Positions 31,601 to 44,800 of a DNA stretch of 64,000 nucleotides are shown piece after piece. The stretch lies in NCBI GenBank assembly GCA_020064725.1, contig JAGTWJ010000017.1, positions 2,108,001 to 2,172,000 of the forward strand, in the 5' to 3' direction. Within the stretch, counting starts at the first letter, position 1, and every line of letters starts with the position of its first letter. Below the pieces are notes generated by a model. That model saw nothing but the letters and a program-made list of their open reading frames with translations. It searched no databases and was not told where the DNA came from. The DNA comes from Drechslerella dactyloides. Lineage: Eukaryota; Ascomycota; Orbiliomycetes; Orbiliales; Orbiliaceae. The position numbers were made by a program, and so were the translations under genes.

Positions 31601-32798
31601 ATGTCGGTGTACCGTCGTGCACCGCACATCCTGCGTCGCGCATATGCCTCTAAAGCGGCCAGCCAGCACGCGACAAGCCAGGATGCCGTGACGGACGCGG
31701 ACGGCGAGCCCGTCTACACGAGCCTCGAGCAGCTCTTCGACGACGACGACCTCGGACTCGGCCCTATCGACCTGCCGGATGACCTGCCCGTCTCCCCGAT
31801 CATGGACGAGAAGCAATGGGCGCGGCGCTTCAAGCAGGACAAGAAGCAGGGCCCGCCGCACCCGTCCGAGATGCCGGCGGACGAGCTCGCCCTCATGCGC
31901 AATCCCTACGGTGGGCTCCTCCCATCACTACAATACTAAACAAAACATCAATGCTGATATGAATGTGAATGAAGCCAATGCTCTGATGACAAACATCCGA
32001 CAGGACGCCTGGTACCGCCGCTCGATGCCCAGCTTCTTCCTGCAAAAGCTGCAGGTAAGAGTCCACCCGGACTCCAAAGACCCATGGATCCTCCCCGTCG
32101 GCATCCGCTCGCGCGACGCCAGCAAAGTCACACCGGGCACGTCCAAATACATCGGCGCAAACTACGCCGCCGTTGATTTCCTCAAAATGCGCCGCTATAA
32201 GAAGCTGCAGGACCAGAGGTTCGTCATCTCGGCCGTCTGGCGGAGGGATATGGCCGACTTTGTGCTCGCGCAGCTGCAGAATAGGGTCTACGAGGAGGTT
32301 GCGGCCTGCCAGCGGTGGATCATGAGCGCGAATCGCGACGGCGGCAAGTGGGAGGACATGCAGCTTGGATGTCTCCTCGTTTGGGAGGACGTCGCACCGA
32401 CCGACGTCGCATCCACAGGAGGCGCTAGTGCGAGCACGACCGGGGAGAGTGGGGCAGGGTTGGCATCCGGCGTCGAGCAAGACGCGGGGAGTAGCATCAC
32501 GGAGAAGAAGGAGAAGACGGCCGGTCCAGGCGTCACGGCGAGGACGCTGGTCGAGGTCAAGGGAAAGCTGGTTCCGAGCTACAAAATGCACCTGCTGCTG
32601 CGCCGCGAGCAGGCCGCCGAGCTGAAGAAGCAGCTGAAAATCGAGCCTGTCGTCAGAAAGAACGTCGTGCTCTCGTCCGCGAGGACGATGAAGGCCCAAA
32701 CCTGGCTCTGGAGACTGGCAGGATACCGTCGCCGGCCGGGCGCCTCGCTCTTCGGCGACATCGACGCCGCCCGGCGGGCTGGTGACGTTGACAATTGA
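31601..32798 (+). CDS. Mitochondrial protein of unknown function
   Basis: Two exons, 31601-31910 and 31975-32798, giving 377 aa. The acceptor is GAATGAAG, the only choice that keeps phase; a TACTAAAC branch site lies 40 nt upstream, and the join yields MRNPYANALMTNIRQDAW. The N-terminus is a likely presequence (MSVYRRAPHILRRAYASKAA). A conserved-looking core follows: PSFFLQKLQVRVHPDSKDPWILPVGI, then GTSKYIGANYAAVDFLKM and QLQNRVYEEVAACQRWIM. The last 60 residues are basic (KMHLLLRREQAAELKKQLK ... TWLWRLAGYRRRPG). The NPYANAL...WILP pattern looks like that of a conserved fungal mitochondrial protein, but I cannot assign a name with confidence. A translation or respiratory-assembly role is only suggested by targeting and by neighbouring bL31m. 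Confidence 0.75.
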
Positions 32799-33010
32799 CG
32801 CCGGGTCGCCAAATTGACCGGATTTATCACATGCGCGCTACGAAGCTTAGCGAAATTCCATCCGCCGATTCTGGACAGCCGCACACAAGGTTAACTGTCC
32901 CCAGCCCGACACAGCCCGTCAACCACATTCCTCTCTCCTCTCTGTAAATCAACCCTCTCATCTCTGCCCTTACTCTCCTCAACCCTCGATTCCGCACCCG
33001 TAGACGCAAG

Positions 33011-34173
33011 ATGGCCGCTATCGCTACCGAAGAGACCGAAATCACGCTCAAGGACGGCCACAAGCTGTTCGCGAAAGAGTGGAAGGTTTGTCGCTTGCGC
33101 CGCTACCCCGGACTTCAAGTTAAGTTACCTAGGCTAGGTACTTCAGCTAACCCGCCAACCTATCCAGACACCGGACGCTCCCGTCGCCTCTGTCGTCTTC
33201 CTGCACGGCTTCTCCGACCACTGCGGGGCCTACTACGACTTCTTCCCGGACCTCGCCAGCCGCGGCATCAACACCTATGCGTTCGACCAGCGGTACGTCG
33301 CTCCCTCGCGATCCCTATACCCAGAAAACTCTCAACTGACCGGGACATCTTGAACCGCACAGCGGCTGGGGCAAGTCCTCGCTGGACAAGAAGCAATGGG
33401 GCGTCACCGGCGGGACCGCCGCCATCTTCTCCGACCTCGACGAGATCCTCAGCGCGCGGCTAACGCACTGCGAGTCCCACGCGACGCAGCCGCCGCTCTT
33501 CCTCATCGGCCACTCGGCCGGTGGCGCCCTCACGCTCACGTACGCGTACGCCGGCGCCCTGCGCTCCAAACTCGCGGGCTTCGTCGCCTTCTCCCCGTTC
33601 CTGCGCCTGGCGCCCGCGGAGAAACCCAACCCGATCGTGGTGATGGTGGGCAAGCTGGCGTCGAAGGTCATGCCGAACTTCCAGATGCTCAACAAACTCG
33701 ACGCGAACAACGTCTCGCGGGACCCCGCTGTGTGCAAGGCCTTCGCGGAGGACGAGCTGTGCCATGACACCGGCACGCTCGCGGGACTGGCGGGGATGCT
33801 GGAGCGTGGTGCGCGGCTGCTGACGGCGGAGTTTGTGAAGAAGTTTGATCGGAAGAAGCCCGTGCTCGTGCTGCATGGGAACGCGGACAAGGTGACGGAT
33901 TTCGAGGCGAGTAAGGAGTTCGTGGCGCTGCTGGAGGCCGAGGACAAGGAGCTGAAGGAGTACGACGGGTGGTACCACAAGAGTGCGCATTCCCCGTTAC
34001 CTTACTTTACCTGCTGACCGTGTGAGAGTGAATTTATGCTGACTGGGTGTTTTGTGGTAGTGCACGCGGACTTGCCGGAGAATAGGCAAGAGTTCTCGGG
34101 GTACATCTCGGACTGGATTCTGCAGCGGACGGACAAGATCAAGAAGGCCGAGGTGCCCACTCCGAACCTGTAA
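33011..34173 (+). CDS. Monoacylglycerol lipase-like serine hydrolase (Yju3/MGL type)
   Basis: Four exons: 33011-33085, 33168-33292, 33363-33982 and 34061-34173, giving 310 aa, the normal length for yeast Yju3 and mammalian MGL. It should release fatty acid from monoacylglycerols at lipid droplets or membranes. The triad is complete: Ser118 in GHSAGG, Asp242 in HGNADKVTD, and His275 in KMHADLP, which is created by the last splice. The oxyanion motif FLHGFSDHCG follows the first junction, and GINTYAFDQRGWGKS spans the second. The second intron contains no alternative in-frame path. The last exon ends with an amphipathic helix and charged tail. Intron phases 0, 2 and 1 match good donor and acceptor sites, so the model is secure. 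Confidence 0.93.
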
Positions 34174-34570
34174 CGGCGGTAATCAAATATTATGTTTAGA
34201 TAGCTCTTAGCCTAGCGTGTGTATGGTGCGATGCTATTATATGATGATACCGATGGGCGGCTGTATTAATTCTGATACCAGTGGTAATGATATGATATGA
34301 TATCTTATGCGTCAGTATTCCTAGCTGCGGACATACCTACGTACATACACTCGATTCGACGCTTCGCCCGCGCGCCTGGAAAAACGCTACCGCATATAAA
34401 CAAGTAGATGACATAGATACATAAAAAGCATATTCAGCACGCTAAATGGAAAGAAGAAGAAGATACAGTGAAGGTTAAGATTGAAGGAAGAGAGTATAAC
34501 CCGAGATTAATACAGATAGATGGGATAATATGTAGCAGTAAATGGTAATATAATGCTTTGGTTTTCGTCG
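34174..34570. other. Convergent intergenic region
   Basis: AT-rich 397 bp between the ends of the lipase and Afi1 genes, with ATGATATGATATGATAT-type repeats near 34287-34303. It presumably holds both 3' UTRs. No gene is seen. Confidence 0.45.
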
Positions 34571-37178
34571 CTATGCACCCGTCCTGGCCACCGGCGGCCC
34601 GTACGTCGTATGCCGCGCCGTCGCAGGCCCCGTACCACCGACGACCATCGCCCCCGGCGTCGTCGGCACCGCACCGCTCGACAGGTGGCCGATGCTGTCG
34701 ACACCACCTGCGGCGTTATTCTCGCGCTCCTGCCGCAGTCTGATGAACGCGAGCTTCTGGAAACGGTTCATGTTGTTGAAGAAGTGGCGGCCGGCGAGGT
34801 GGGTGCTTATTTTCTCGAGGAGCTCGACGACGGCGAAGCGGACCTTTTGGTTCGGGTGGAAGAGGCCGAATGCAATTGGGAAGATACCGTTCTGCGTTTC
34901 CGGTATCACGCACAGTAGCTGTCGCCACACATATCGCCGTTAGCTCATTCCATTACCAGATTACTCGGAGAGATGTGGGGGCGAGTGCGTACCTGGTTGA
35001 TTTCTTCATAGTCGTCAACGTAGTGCTTGAGCACCATGTATATCTTCTCGGACTCCTCGTGCGACAGCCGCAGCACGCGCAGCCGGTCAATCTGGTGGTG
35101 CAAATCCACAATCTTGATCGGCTTGGCCTGGTACAGGCGCGCGGACTCCTGCACGAGTGTAAGGTAGCTGCGGGTGCCGCGCCAGCCCTCGATGCGCGCC
35201 GCGTTCGCCGTCAGCTCGCGCACCTTGAGCGCATCGTCCGCCCAGACGTATCCGTGGCCGCGGATGACGTGGTTCTCCTCGTGCCCGATCCACAGCGCCG
35301 ACGCGCCGTACACTGACTCCTCGAAGGCCGTGGCCACGCGCGTGAACCGGATGACCCAGTCGCGCCAGCGCGCGCGGACAGCCCACTCGCCGAAGCGCGA
35401 GTGGATGCAGTGCATCACGTCGTCCATGAAGGCGCCGTCCATCGTGTCGAACTTGACGTAGTCGGACACGCCGACGTTCGGGTTCAGGTTGAAGAAGGAG
35501 AGGCCGTCGGTCAGCGGCGGCGGCTTGAGCTGCGGGGAGATCTTGATGCGGCCGGCGTCGATGTCGCAGAGGACGTCCCACCAAGCGGGCATCTCTTCAA
35601 ACATGGGATTCTTGACGCCCGCGATGAAGCCGGAGCTGTGCGTGCAAAATGTCCTCTGTTAGCCCATTGTGCGGCAGGGTCTAGGAGAATTGCAGAGGTA
35701 GAGGGAACTCACACGAAGAGTAGCTCGTCGACTTTGGAGATGTCGGTGTACGGGAATGCATGCCGTGTGAAGCCCTTGAGGACGCCGCCGCTCGCCAGGT
35801 AACATGCCGCCAGCACGTGGTTGGCAACCTCCCCGGATGCTCTGTCGCGGCCGAGGAATACTATTCTTTTCTGCGTCAGGAGCGCATTCACGAGGACGAT
35901 GATGGGGTGCGTGTATGGGCCGTTGGTCGTCAGGTGCGGGTGTAGAGCGAACGGCTGCGGCGACTGCGAGTGCGGCGTGGAGAATGTGGTGATAAGTTGG
36001 ATGAGTGAGAACTGGCAGCATCACTGAACGTTAGCGTCGGTATATTTGTAATCGAAGGGGAGGAGATGCCCACATCGCCGACGGTTTCTGGCATTACGGC
36101 CACGGGGACCTTGATGGGTATCTTGACGCCTTTGTATGGGACCGATGTCACGTACTCATGGCTGTCGCGTATACCGCTAAGCTTGCCGTTTATCAACTTC
36201 TTGCGCCCGTGGCCGGCCCCGATTTCAAAGTACGTCGCGCGGCTGCCCCCGTCCGGATTCGCGACCACCGGCTCGCCCGGCGTTTCCGCCTGCTGTATGA
36301 CCTCTGCGAACTTTTCGATGAACATTTCTTTATTCTGCGAAGTGGCGAGGATCTGTCTCTCGAAGACGGAGAGGGTGGGGATGCCGCTCATGTCCATCGA
36401 GTTGACTGCGATAAAAAGCTCCGCCAAGGTGTCTATTGTTGGCGTCTTGAAGTATTCCTCGAGGGCTAATAAAAGAATCGGCTTTGAGCATGGTCAGTAT
36501 CGCCGTTCGATAACGTTGTAGGGTGTGGTAACCACCTTGTATATATGTAAGAAGGAGTGCCTCGTGCAAATCGCCATTGCTTTTACTTTTGCACCTCTGA
36601 ACAAAAGTCAGCATGGCAAGTGGAAGTAGAGTGGCCGTTTAACATATCACGCTGCCTACCTCTTTTCCCGCTCGTCGCGCTTTGTATGGACCAAATTGAG
36701 GACGTATATCAAAGGCTGCTGGCCGGTGTACTCCTCGCCTTCCTCCTCCTCCTTGTGGAGGAAAAATATCGTCCAGTCCTGGTTTCTATCGTGCGCTTTG
36801 TCCGGCAGCATAAGCTCTGCCAGCATACTATGAATTGCGACTGATGGTCAGCATTGCAATGGCATCCAGAGGCTCGTCTCAAGAATGGGAGGCGTACTGT
36901 TCGTCGCCGCTGATAGGGGCCGGGTACTGGTGCTCCATAGTCGGGCCCTCATTGATGGCAAACTCGGCGACCAGAATGTAGTCGACGTGCAGGGGCTGCT
37001 GTAGCTCGTCCATATTGGAAGTCTGCGACGCATGAGATAACTGCGACTGGTAGCTTATCCGGTCTGGGTGGACGCCGTTCTCGTCGGTTGTTGGACCGCT
37101 CAAGCCAGACCCGCTCGCCCGGCCGTTGCTCTCCATGTCGTAGAGCGTGTCATCGTCCGTAGCGTCCATGGTGGACAT
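34571..37178 (-). CDS. AFI1: Afi1-type Arf3-docking / SPA (polarity axis) DENN protein
   Basis: Seven exons on the minus strand: 36898-37178, 36660-36827, 36536-36596, 36074-36481, 35713-36011, 34993-35635 and 34571-34918, giving 735 aa. The N-terminal docking domain begins at about residue 60 ([20 protein letters not shown], then [20 protein letters not shown], formed across intron 1), as in the Afi1 domain that binds the GTPase Arf3/ARF6. It continues with [15 protein letters not shown] and [20 protein letters not shown]. The SPA domain follows: [39 protein letters not shown], and [17 protein letters not shown]. By family knowledge Afi1 keeps Arf3 polarised at growth sites, relevant to hyphal tip growth. 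Exon 5 needs the second available acceptor because the first would place a TGA in frame. The last 50 residues are disordered. Confidence 0.92.
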
Positions 37179-38836
37179 AGTATATATATAAATATAAGGA
37201 TATATAAGGATATAAAATTATGGTGTTAAGAGGATAAGGAGGATCGATATGGGCAGGGCAGTCGTGCCAGGGCCCTCCCGGTACACGCGCACGGCGGCGG
37301 GTCTCCCCTTCGGTATGTAACAGGCGTGCTTCAGCTCAGCAGGCAGCGTGCATAAGACGGGGTAGGTATAGCGACAAGGCTCATCCGGGCAGAGATTCCG
37401 TGTGTGCGGGCGAGCGATAGTTGGTCGAGCGGCGTGCGCCCCTCAATTGCCGGGATGAGCAGCCAGCATCTCCCCAGACGGGCTGGACCGCGCGGTATTT
37501 TCGTGGGCCTGTCCGGCGCAGACGGGCGAGGAGTCGCAGGCTGGAGTCGAGCGAAATAAGGGACGGGGAACCGGAAAGGAGGCGGTTCTCGGATTGTTTA
37601 TCGATCTCGTTAAGCTTCGGGCAGCGGTGGGTACGTATCGCCAGTGGGTTTTGGCGGATGCGACTGGGATGATATGCGAAGAGCACCTGCGGCGTGGAGC
37701 TTGATTACTCGACAGGGTTAGAGAACTGTCAGGAAACCAAAGGACAGGGAAGTGGATTGGGAGTCTGGATGCGGGGTCGTCCGGCGAATGGAAGGGGGGC
37801 CCTCGTCCGGCGGACTTACATGCAAGAATCAGCGGGTTCCGAACGCGAGCTCGGTGAGATGGGCGTAGACGTGCGACGTTGTCTGGACGGAAGCGGCTAC
37901 GGGGAGCGCACAGGGCTGACTTCGGCGATGGTTTGTCGTGGAACGGCGCACTGGAGGGGCCTTGCTCGCATGGGCGCACAAGCACCGGTTTATACCCAGG
38001 CGTCTGTAATGTAATATAATGCAGTATGTCTTCTGTTGTGGAGGTGAGTAAAAAGTAGCACTTGTATGCACGGAATAGAATGTGCATGAATGCGCCATCG
38101 GGCGGGGCCTTTATCAAGCCTCATCCAACCAGGCAAAGGCGTCTGCCTGCAGGAAAGCATCATATCGCCGCGTCTACAGGCATCTCGTTCTCCATCCAGC
38201 CGTCCAGCCATCCCAGGCCGGCTAGCTAGTCAGCCCGCATGCACGCCGTCGAGACGAGCTGGTCAACGTGCGAGCAGAACCTGGTCTTCGATCGATGTCG
38301 TCGACGCCCTTGCACACATCCGCATCTGCATCTGGACTCATGAGATACTTACTCTGCGCATCGAGCCGGAGAGACACGATTACGATACACCCACGCGGAC
38401 AGGCAGCTGCTGCAATGGCCGTTGGCGACAATGTTAAATGACAAGCTCCAGCTCATCTCCACCAGCGAAATCCACCAGCCAATCCGGATTAATCTCGGGC
38501 CCGGCTCCAAATCAGCTGCCCGGCGCCGAGAACTCACTCACGCACGTGGAGGAGGAGGAAGAGGAAGAGGAGTCGTTGCCGTGGCGACGTTTCAATTGCC
38601 GCATTCGGCTGTGTTTCGCGGGCGCCAACTTGAGAACTCGCGTGCCTTCAACACACGTCACAGAACCCGATTCGAGACGACGCTCAACATTCGACATTCG
38701 ACATTCGACACTATCGACACATTCGACACTCGGCATTCGACACGGTATCGCGCATCTGGTCATGTCCTTATAGCATCTACACCGACATCATCTGACCTTA
38801 CCTTACCTCACCCCATCTCGACTCGCCTCGCCCAGG
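37179..38836. promoter_or_regulatory. Divergent promoter region, Afi1 / separase
   Basis: About 1.66 kb between divergent starts. An AT-only run of TATATAAGGATATATAAGG type (37180-37220) lies directly upstream of the Afi1 ATG. The separase side has a GAGGAGGAAGAGG tract (38549-38573) and a CATTCGACA minisatellite (38686-38744), then a CTTACCTTACCTCACC-type leader. No gene is supported. Confidence 0.45.
38686..38744 (+). repeat. CATTCGACA minisatellite upstream of separase
   Basis: About six imperfect copies of a 9-bp unit (CATTCGACA, some with CACTATCGACA variants) lie 93-151 bp before the separase ATG. Confidence 0.75.
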
Positions 38837-41800
38837 ATGGCCCTCACAAAGGCTGCTGGCCCCCAGGACGCAGTCCGTAAGGGACTCTCCTCGCTCGACT
38901 CCTGCACATCGGCCATCCCCCCGCTACTTCGCGACATCCTTTTCCCCAAGCAGGACAAGGCTGTCGCCCCTCCAAAGCACGCGCGAACGAAATCTGTCGT
39001 CTCGAAGTCAAAAACCACCGACCGAGCGAGCTCGTCAACAGCTCTAACGGACGAACAACGGGCTCGAATAGCCGTCGAGACTCTGAACAGCACCCTGCAG
39101 CTGCTGAAAGATGCCACCCCCCAGCCCAGCAGCAGCAAATCCTCGAAGGCCGGCTCCTCGAAATCCACGATAGATAGTGTAATCGAATGCGGGAGACAAG
39201 CCATTCTCTACCTAAACTCTCGAGAACATTCCGGACTACGGCCTGGGACCCGGGAGTCCGCCCATCTAAACTTCGTAAACCGGTTGGCTCAACACGGGAA
39301 GCTTGACATCGGCATAGAAGAAGCCATCAGTCTAAAGGAGAGGCTGACCTCCTCTTCTTCTTCCCCCGAGACCCGGAAAAAATCCCTTCATACTGTCTTT
39401 GAATGGGCGAAGGTTCCCGAAGACCAGGAATGGCTGTCGCTGGCGATTGGGACACAGATATCCGCGCTGCGCTTAGCAGCCGCAAAACCTGATGTTGCAG
39501 CTCTCCAGGTAATCGCCCACGCCATGCGTTACACTCTTCACTTCGTCTGACATCTCTTCTGTAGAAACTCCCAAAATCACTGGAGCGTGACACCAACCTA
39601 TACCTCATGATTGAACGACTGTATAGCACATCGCCCGCCAAAGCTCTCAAACAGTTCGACACATTGGCGACAATTATATATACATGCGCCAAAACACTCT
39701 CCAACACACGTGAACCGGATGCTGCGAACCCGACATTTGCTCGAGCTTCGATGGATCTGGCATTTACCAGTATCTTATATCGGCTACGGTCAGCTAAACT
39801 CCAAGGCGTACCACCATCGCCGGGCCAAACCGGTGATATCTGGTCGATTTTATCGTATTCCATTTCAAGCGCAAGAACGAAGCCGATAGCCCAAACCCCA
39901 AAGGAACAATTCCAGAGATTATCCGCCAGTGCAAACCCAATCTTTGCTGAGCTCGCCGGCGCAAACTCGACCCTGGATAAATTCGAGTCCAAGTATCTCA
40001 CCTGCAGCGTCGCCCTTGCAACCTTTGCCGAAGAAGCTCAGTGTTGGAACGACGCCATCAGGTATCTCAAGGATGTGGATGACCGTCTCAATCCGAAGCA
40101 GCATCAAAGTCTCGTCAGCTCCTGCCGCATCCGCCTAGCCACGAGTATTTTGAAATCGTGCGCGACCGGCTACTCCCCCGAAAACTGGACAAACTTTCTA
40201 CGCAATGGACTCGAGGTTGTTATACAGCCATTATCAGGGAGCAAAGAGAAGCTACAGAGCCTCTTTCAAGACGTCATGCAGCTTCGTCGGGCTTCATCTA
40301 ACTGCCTGGCTTCAGCCAAAAACACTTCCCAAGATATCAGCAGAATGTGCGTCGAGATCTGCTTCGCTGCAGTCAGCTTCTCTCGGAGATGTGCTGTTGC
40401 TGGCATACTTGACCTTCATGCCACCTCCAAAGAACGAGCGATGATTGTCGGCTCAGTGGACCACTTTCTAGTTGCATCCAGGAAAGTCACCCGCAGCGGA
40501 GACATTGGTTCTTGGTGGGAAATCGAGGACCAGAGGTTACAAGAAATCCTTGCGTTAGCCCGACTGCTCGACGACGCCAACGAAGACGATGATACCCCTA
40601 TACCCGAGTCGAAGCAAAATATATTTGAAAAGGTCTCGGTATTCTACCAGCAACACTCCAACACGCTGAGAAAGGCGGATGAGATGGAAAAGTCGGTTCA
40701 AGCGTTCAGAAGGTCGATTTCTTGCTTTGATGACCGGCCCTTGGATGAGCTTGTATCGGGAAACCTTGCCACAAAATATGAAAAACTCGGAGTGCTCTAC
40801 ATTGGGCTGAGCGATTTCCCTCGTGCAATGGACAGCTTCAGCACTGGCCTGGCCGTACATATCTCCGTTGGCGATTTTGAGAATATCACTTACAATTTTG
40901 CGGACAGCCAAATCGACGATCTTCACAATGACGAGGAGAGAGCTATCGCTAGGGCACTCAGCCAGTACGTCAGGTGCTGTCTCGAAGCGCAGACCGACTT
41001 GAGCTTCTGGGATAATGAGGACCTTCACCCTGACGTTAGATGTTTGGTGCTCCTCTTTCAAATACAAGCATCCCTCGCCTCCGCGACGCCAAAGGGTATC
41101 CAACTAGCCTTTTCCTCGCTCTGCCAGCTTCTCGGCCCCCAATCGGAAATTACCATCGACATCCGCTCCAGGTAAATGTTCTCGGTTACCCGCCCTGAAT
41201 AGACATCATTAACATGAATATTTCTTAGGGCTGCTACCACCCTCGTATCCATGATCTCAGCGCTTCCTGGGAAGGAGATGCAGCATGCGTTCCAACTTGT
41301 CACACGCCAGCGAGATGAACTATTTGAGCTCACAAAATCTTCGCCAAAACAAAGCCCTCCTGATGCTAGCGTCTTCTACCGCTGCGGGCTCTTGTCATTG
41401 TCGATTTGCTTGGCCTATATCGCCGATAACGACCAAAAGTCCGACCACTTGATTGAAGGCCTCACTTGTTGGGAGACTCTGTTGCAGATGTGCCCATCAC
41501 CCAGTGCGCTGTACGAGAACACAGTCAACGCGGAACTTATGATCGAAAAGCTGAGACTGCTTGCGGATTTCTTGGATATGAAGGGCTATTCAATGGCGCG
41601 CAAGCAAGCTTTGGAACTACTCGTCAAGCTTTACAAAATGCTCGACTATTCCGTTGATGGTAGGAAATCTCGTGAAATTCTCCAGACATATGAAAATACT
41701 AACATACGGTGCAGAGATCGTAAAATGCAACATTTCCCTGGGTGTACAATATCTTCGACTGGGGTTCTCGGGCAAGTCTGGCTCGATACTATCGGAGGCC

Positions 41801-44800
41801 GACTCCCTCATCAAGAGAGAAGGTGCAACAACGGCAACCAAACTGGAATGGACTCTCGCATACACCGAGTATCTAATCTCGACGGGCGAGGGTAACCTTG
41901 CTAAGGGAGCGAGTTGCCTCGCTGCAGCAGAGCAAATCGTTGGAAACGATCCTACGGTTCTTGCAGCCGCTGCATCTGGTGCGAAAATCCACAAGCGCGT
42001 TGAACTCAACCGCCTGGTTTCGAAGGCTTGCTATGTATCCTCGCTGCTGGCTCTCGACAAAGGCAACATCAACAACTCCATAACTCTGGCCAAACGCAGC
42101 CTGAAGCTGATGCAACGAGCCTGGGCTGGCCTCGAGACGTTGGCAAAGCATAAGAGCTCATCCAACGCCAATGGAAAGTCGGAATCGGGTGTGCTTACGT
42201 ACTCAACGACCATTCAGGCGCTCAACGGCCCGTTCCTTTGGCCCATCGTTCGCTCCATCTACGATATCACGGTCCACGTCGCAACTCTGTACCTGCACCA
42301 GGGCATGCAGCGAGAGGCGCTCTTTTATATCGAAGAGGCACGAAACGTGGCAGAAGGGGTCGACTCCAAGTCCCTGCTTTTCCACGTATCGTCGATCTTT
42401 GGCGACCTGCTCATTCGGCTGGGCAGCCTGGAAGAGGGCCGGGAGAAGATACAGCAAGCCACGGCTCTGAAAGAGCAGCTTCTTGAGCGAGGCAAAGAAC
42501 TCGTATCCTTCGACTGCACTTTGGGTATAATGTACCGGAAGCACAAGTCATGGGCTCGGGAACTCGATGCGTATAATAACGCTGAGAAAACCTTGGACGC
42601 TCTGATGGGTAGTAACAAGGCTGCGAGGGATGAGGATAAGGTGTTCGTAGACATCACAGAGAAGTAAGACGGACTAAATCATAGCGAATGCGCTTGCGAA
42701 TGCTAACGATATTTTACTAGGATCGCCAATATGCAAATCGACCCTGACAAAAAGTCCAAAGCGAAGGTAGTCAAGCCCTCGAAAACAAAGGCGACTGCGA
42801 AGTCGGCGAAAGCGCCGGTTTCAGATCCGCAACCAGCAAGCACGACTACGGCGGTGAACCAATGCGCCGGCTTGGTCAAGCTCAGAGATGATGTTCTACG
42901 GTTGAAAGCAGTCAATCTTGCCATTCAGCAGAAATGGGATCTCGCACAATCGCTACTCGAAGAAACCGCGAGCACGTCCTTGGGGTCTCGGGATCTCGTT
43001 TCACAAAAACTTGCGATCGCCAGATCATCTCTATTGCAGGCCCTCTCGGCCATCGAGGAGGACGATGAGTTCCACACTCTTCAGGAAACAGCTATCGTTA
43101 TCCCGAGCGTGGCCTCCGTCAAGACCGTTGAGGCAGCGGCGACAAAGCCGGGGAGAAGGACACCGAAAAAGGCACCGGTAACGATCAAAGAAGAGGAGGC
43201 AGTGCCCCCGAGCCGTGCCGCCCAACTGCTTCACGACGCCCGAGACAACGTACTTGCGGTCCAGGCACTAGCTGCGACAGTTTGCCCAACGACAACTCTC
43301 AACTTGTTGTCGGCTATGCTTGGGGAGGTTATCTGTTTGTTAGCTGCGATCACCTCTGACGCAGGCATGGCGAAGACGATCCCTGCCATAAACTCGTTGG
43401 AGCTCTACAGGAGCGTGTCCCTGCTACGGGAGAAGGGCGCCATTGAAGCGGAAAAGATCGAGTCACAGGAGTCAGATGACCTAAGATGGCCTAGTCTTCC
43501 GAGAGCCTCTCTGGAGATTGATACATCCTCGATCCTCAACTTCCAACGAGACTATGTTGACATTATACCAGCTACATGGGCCGCGGTTTCCATCTCTCTT
43601 GGTGAATCGCGCGAGGAACTGTTCTTCACGCGATACCAGGCGGGCCAGATACCGTTCATGATCCGGGTTCCGCTGGTTATCAGCGAGGAGATGGATATCG
43701 ACGAGGAGCAGTTCGGGTTCGAGAGGGGCCTTTCCACCTTCCGAGATATCGTCGAGCGCGCGAATGTTAGCACCCATTTGGCGAAGGACATGATCACCAA
43801 GGATACCCGGGCGAAGTGGTGGACAGAGCGCGAGTCGCTCGACAACGAGCTCCATGACCTGCTTTTGAATATTGAAAACAACTGGCTGCGAGGGTACAAG
43901 GGCATTTTTGGCGGGTACAAGAGACATGCCGACCTGATCGCCAGGTTCAACGCCTCGTTCGTCAAAATTTTGAACCAGCATTTGCCGTCCCGGAACTCGG
44001 GGAACAAGAAGAAGAAGAACAGCAAGGTTGTCACGCTGGATGAGAGAGTGGTCGAGCTGTTCCTTGGCATCGGCGACCCTAACGAGGAGGATGCGGATCT
44101 TGAAGATTCGATCCAGGATCTGATCTATCTCGTCATCGATATCTTGCAGTTCCACGGGGAGAAGAATGCAGCGGACGAAGTCGACATTGACGAGATGATT
44201 GTGCTCATCACGGATGCGTTGGAGAGCTACCATAAAGCGGTCAGAGACTACGACGACTGCACGACCGTCGACCACACCGTCCTGATCCTCGACAAGTCGG
44301 TCCATGCGCTACCGTGGGAGTCACTCCCCTGCCTTGACGGGCGCTCCGTCTCCCGTCTCCCGTCGCTAGCAAGCCTGCGCGAGCGTCTCGAGATGCACAA
44401 CTTCGCGCAAGAGAACAGCCAGGCGGGTATCTACATCAACCGCTCCAACACCGGCTACATCCTCAATCCGGCGCTCGACCTTACGAACACACAAAAGACA
44501 TACGAAGACGAGCTGAAATCCATGACGGGCTGGCAAGGGCTCATCGGCAAAACGCCCAGCGAGAAGGACTTTGCAAACTACCTTGACGAGAAGGACCTGT
44601 TCCTCTACTTTGGCCACGGCAGCGGGTCACAGTACATCCGCGCCCGGGCGGTCAAGAAGCTGAACAAGTGCGCCGTCAGCCTGCTCATGGGCTGCAGCAG
44701 CGGCAAGCTCACGGACGCCGGCGAGTTTGAGCCGTTTGGCATGCCGGTGAACTATTTACAGGGCGGGTCGCCCGCGGTTGTGGTCACGCTGTGGGATGTC

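Noticed and set aside
36001..36073. Use of the first acceptor (GTTCAG) before Afi1 exon 5
   Set aside because: It would put a TGA stop directly in frame; the next AG (GCCAG at 36012-36016) gives the conserved [14 protein letters not shown] segment.
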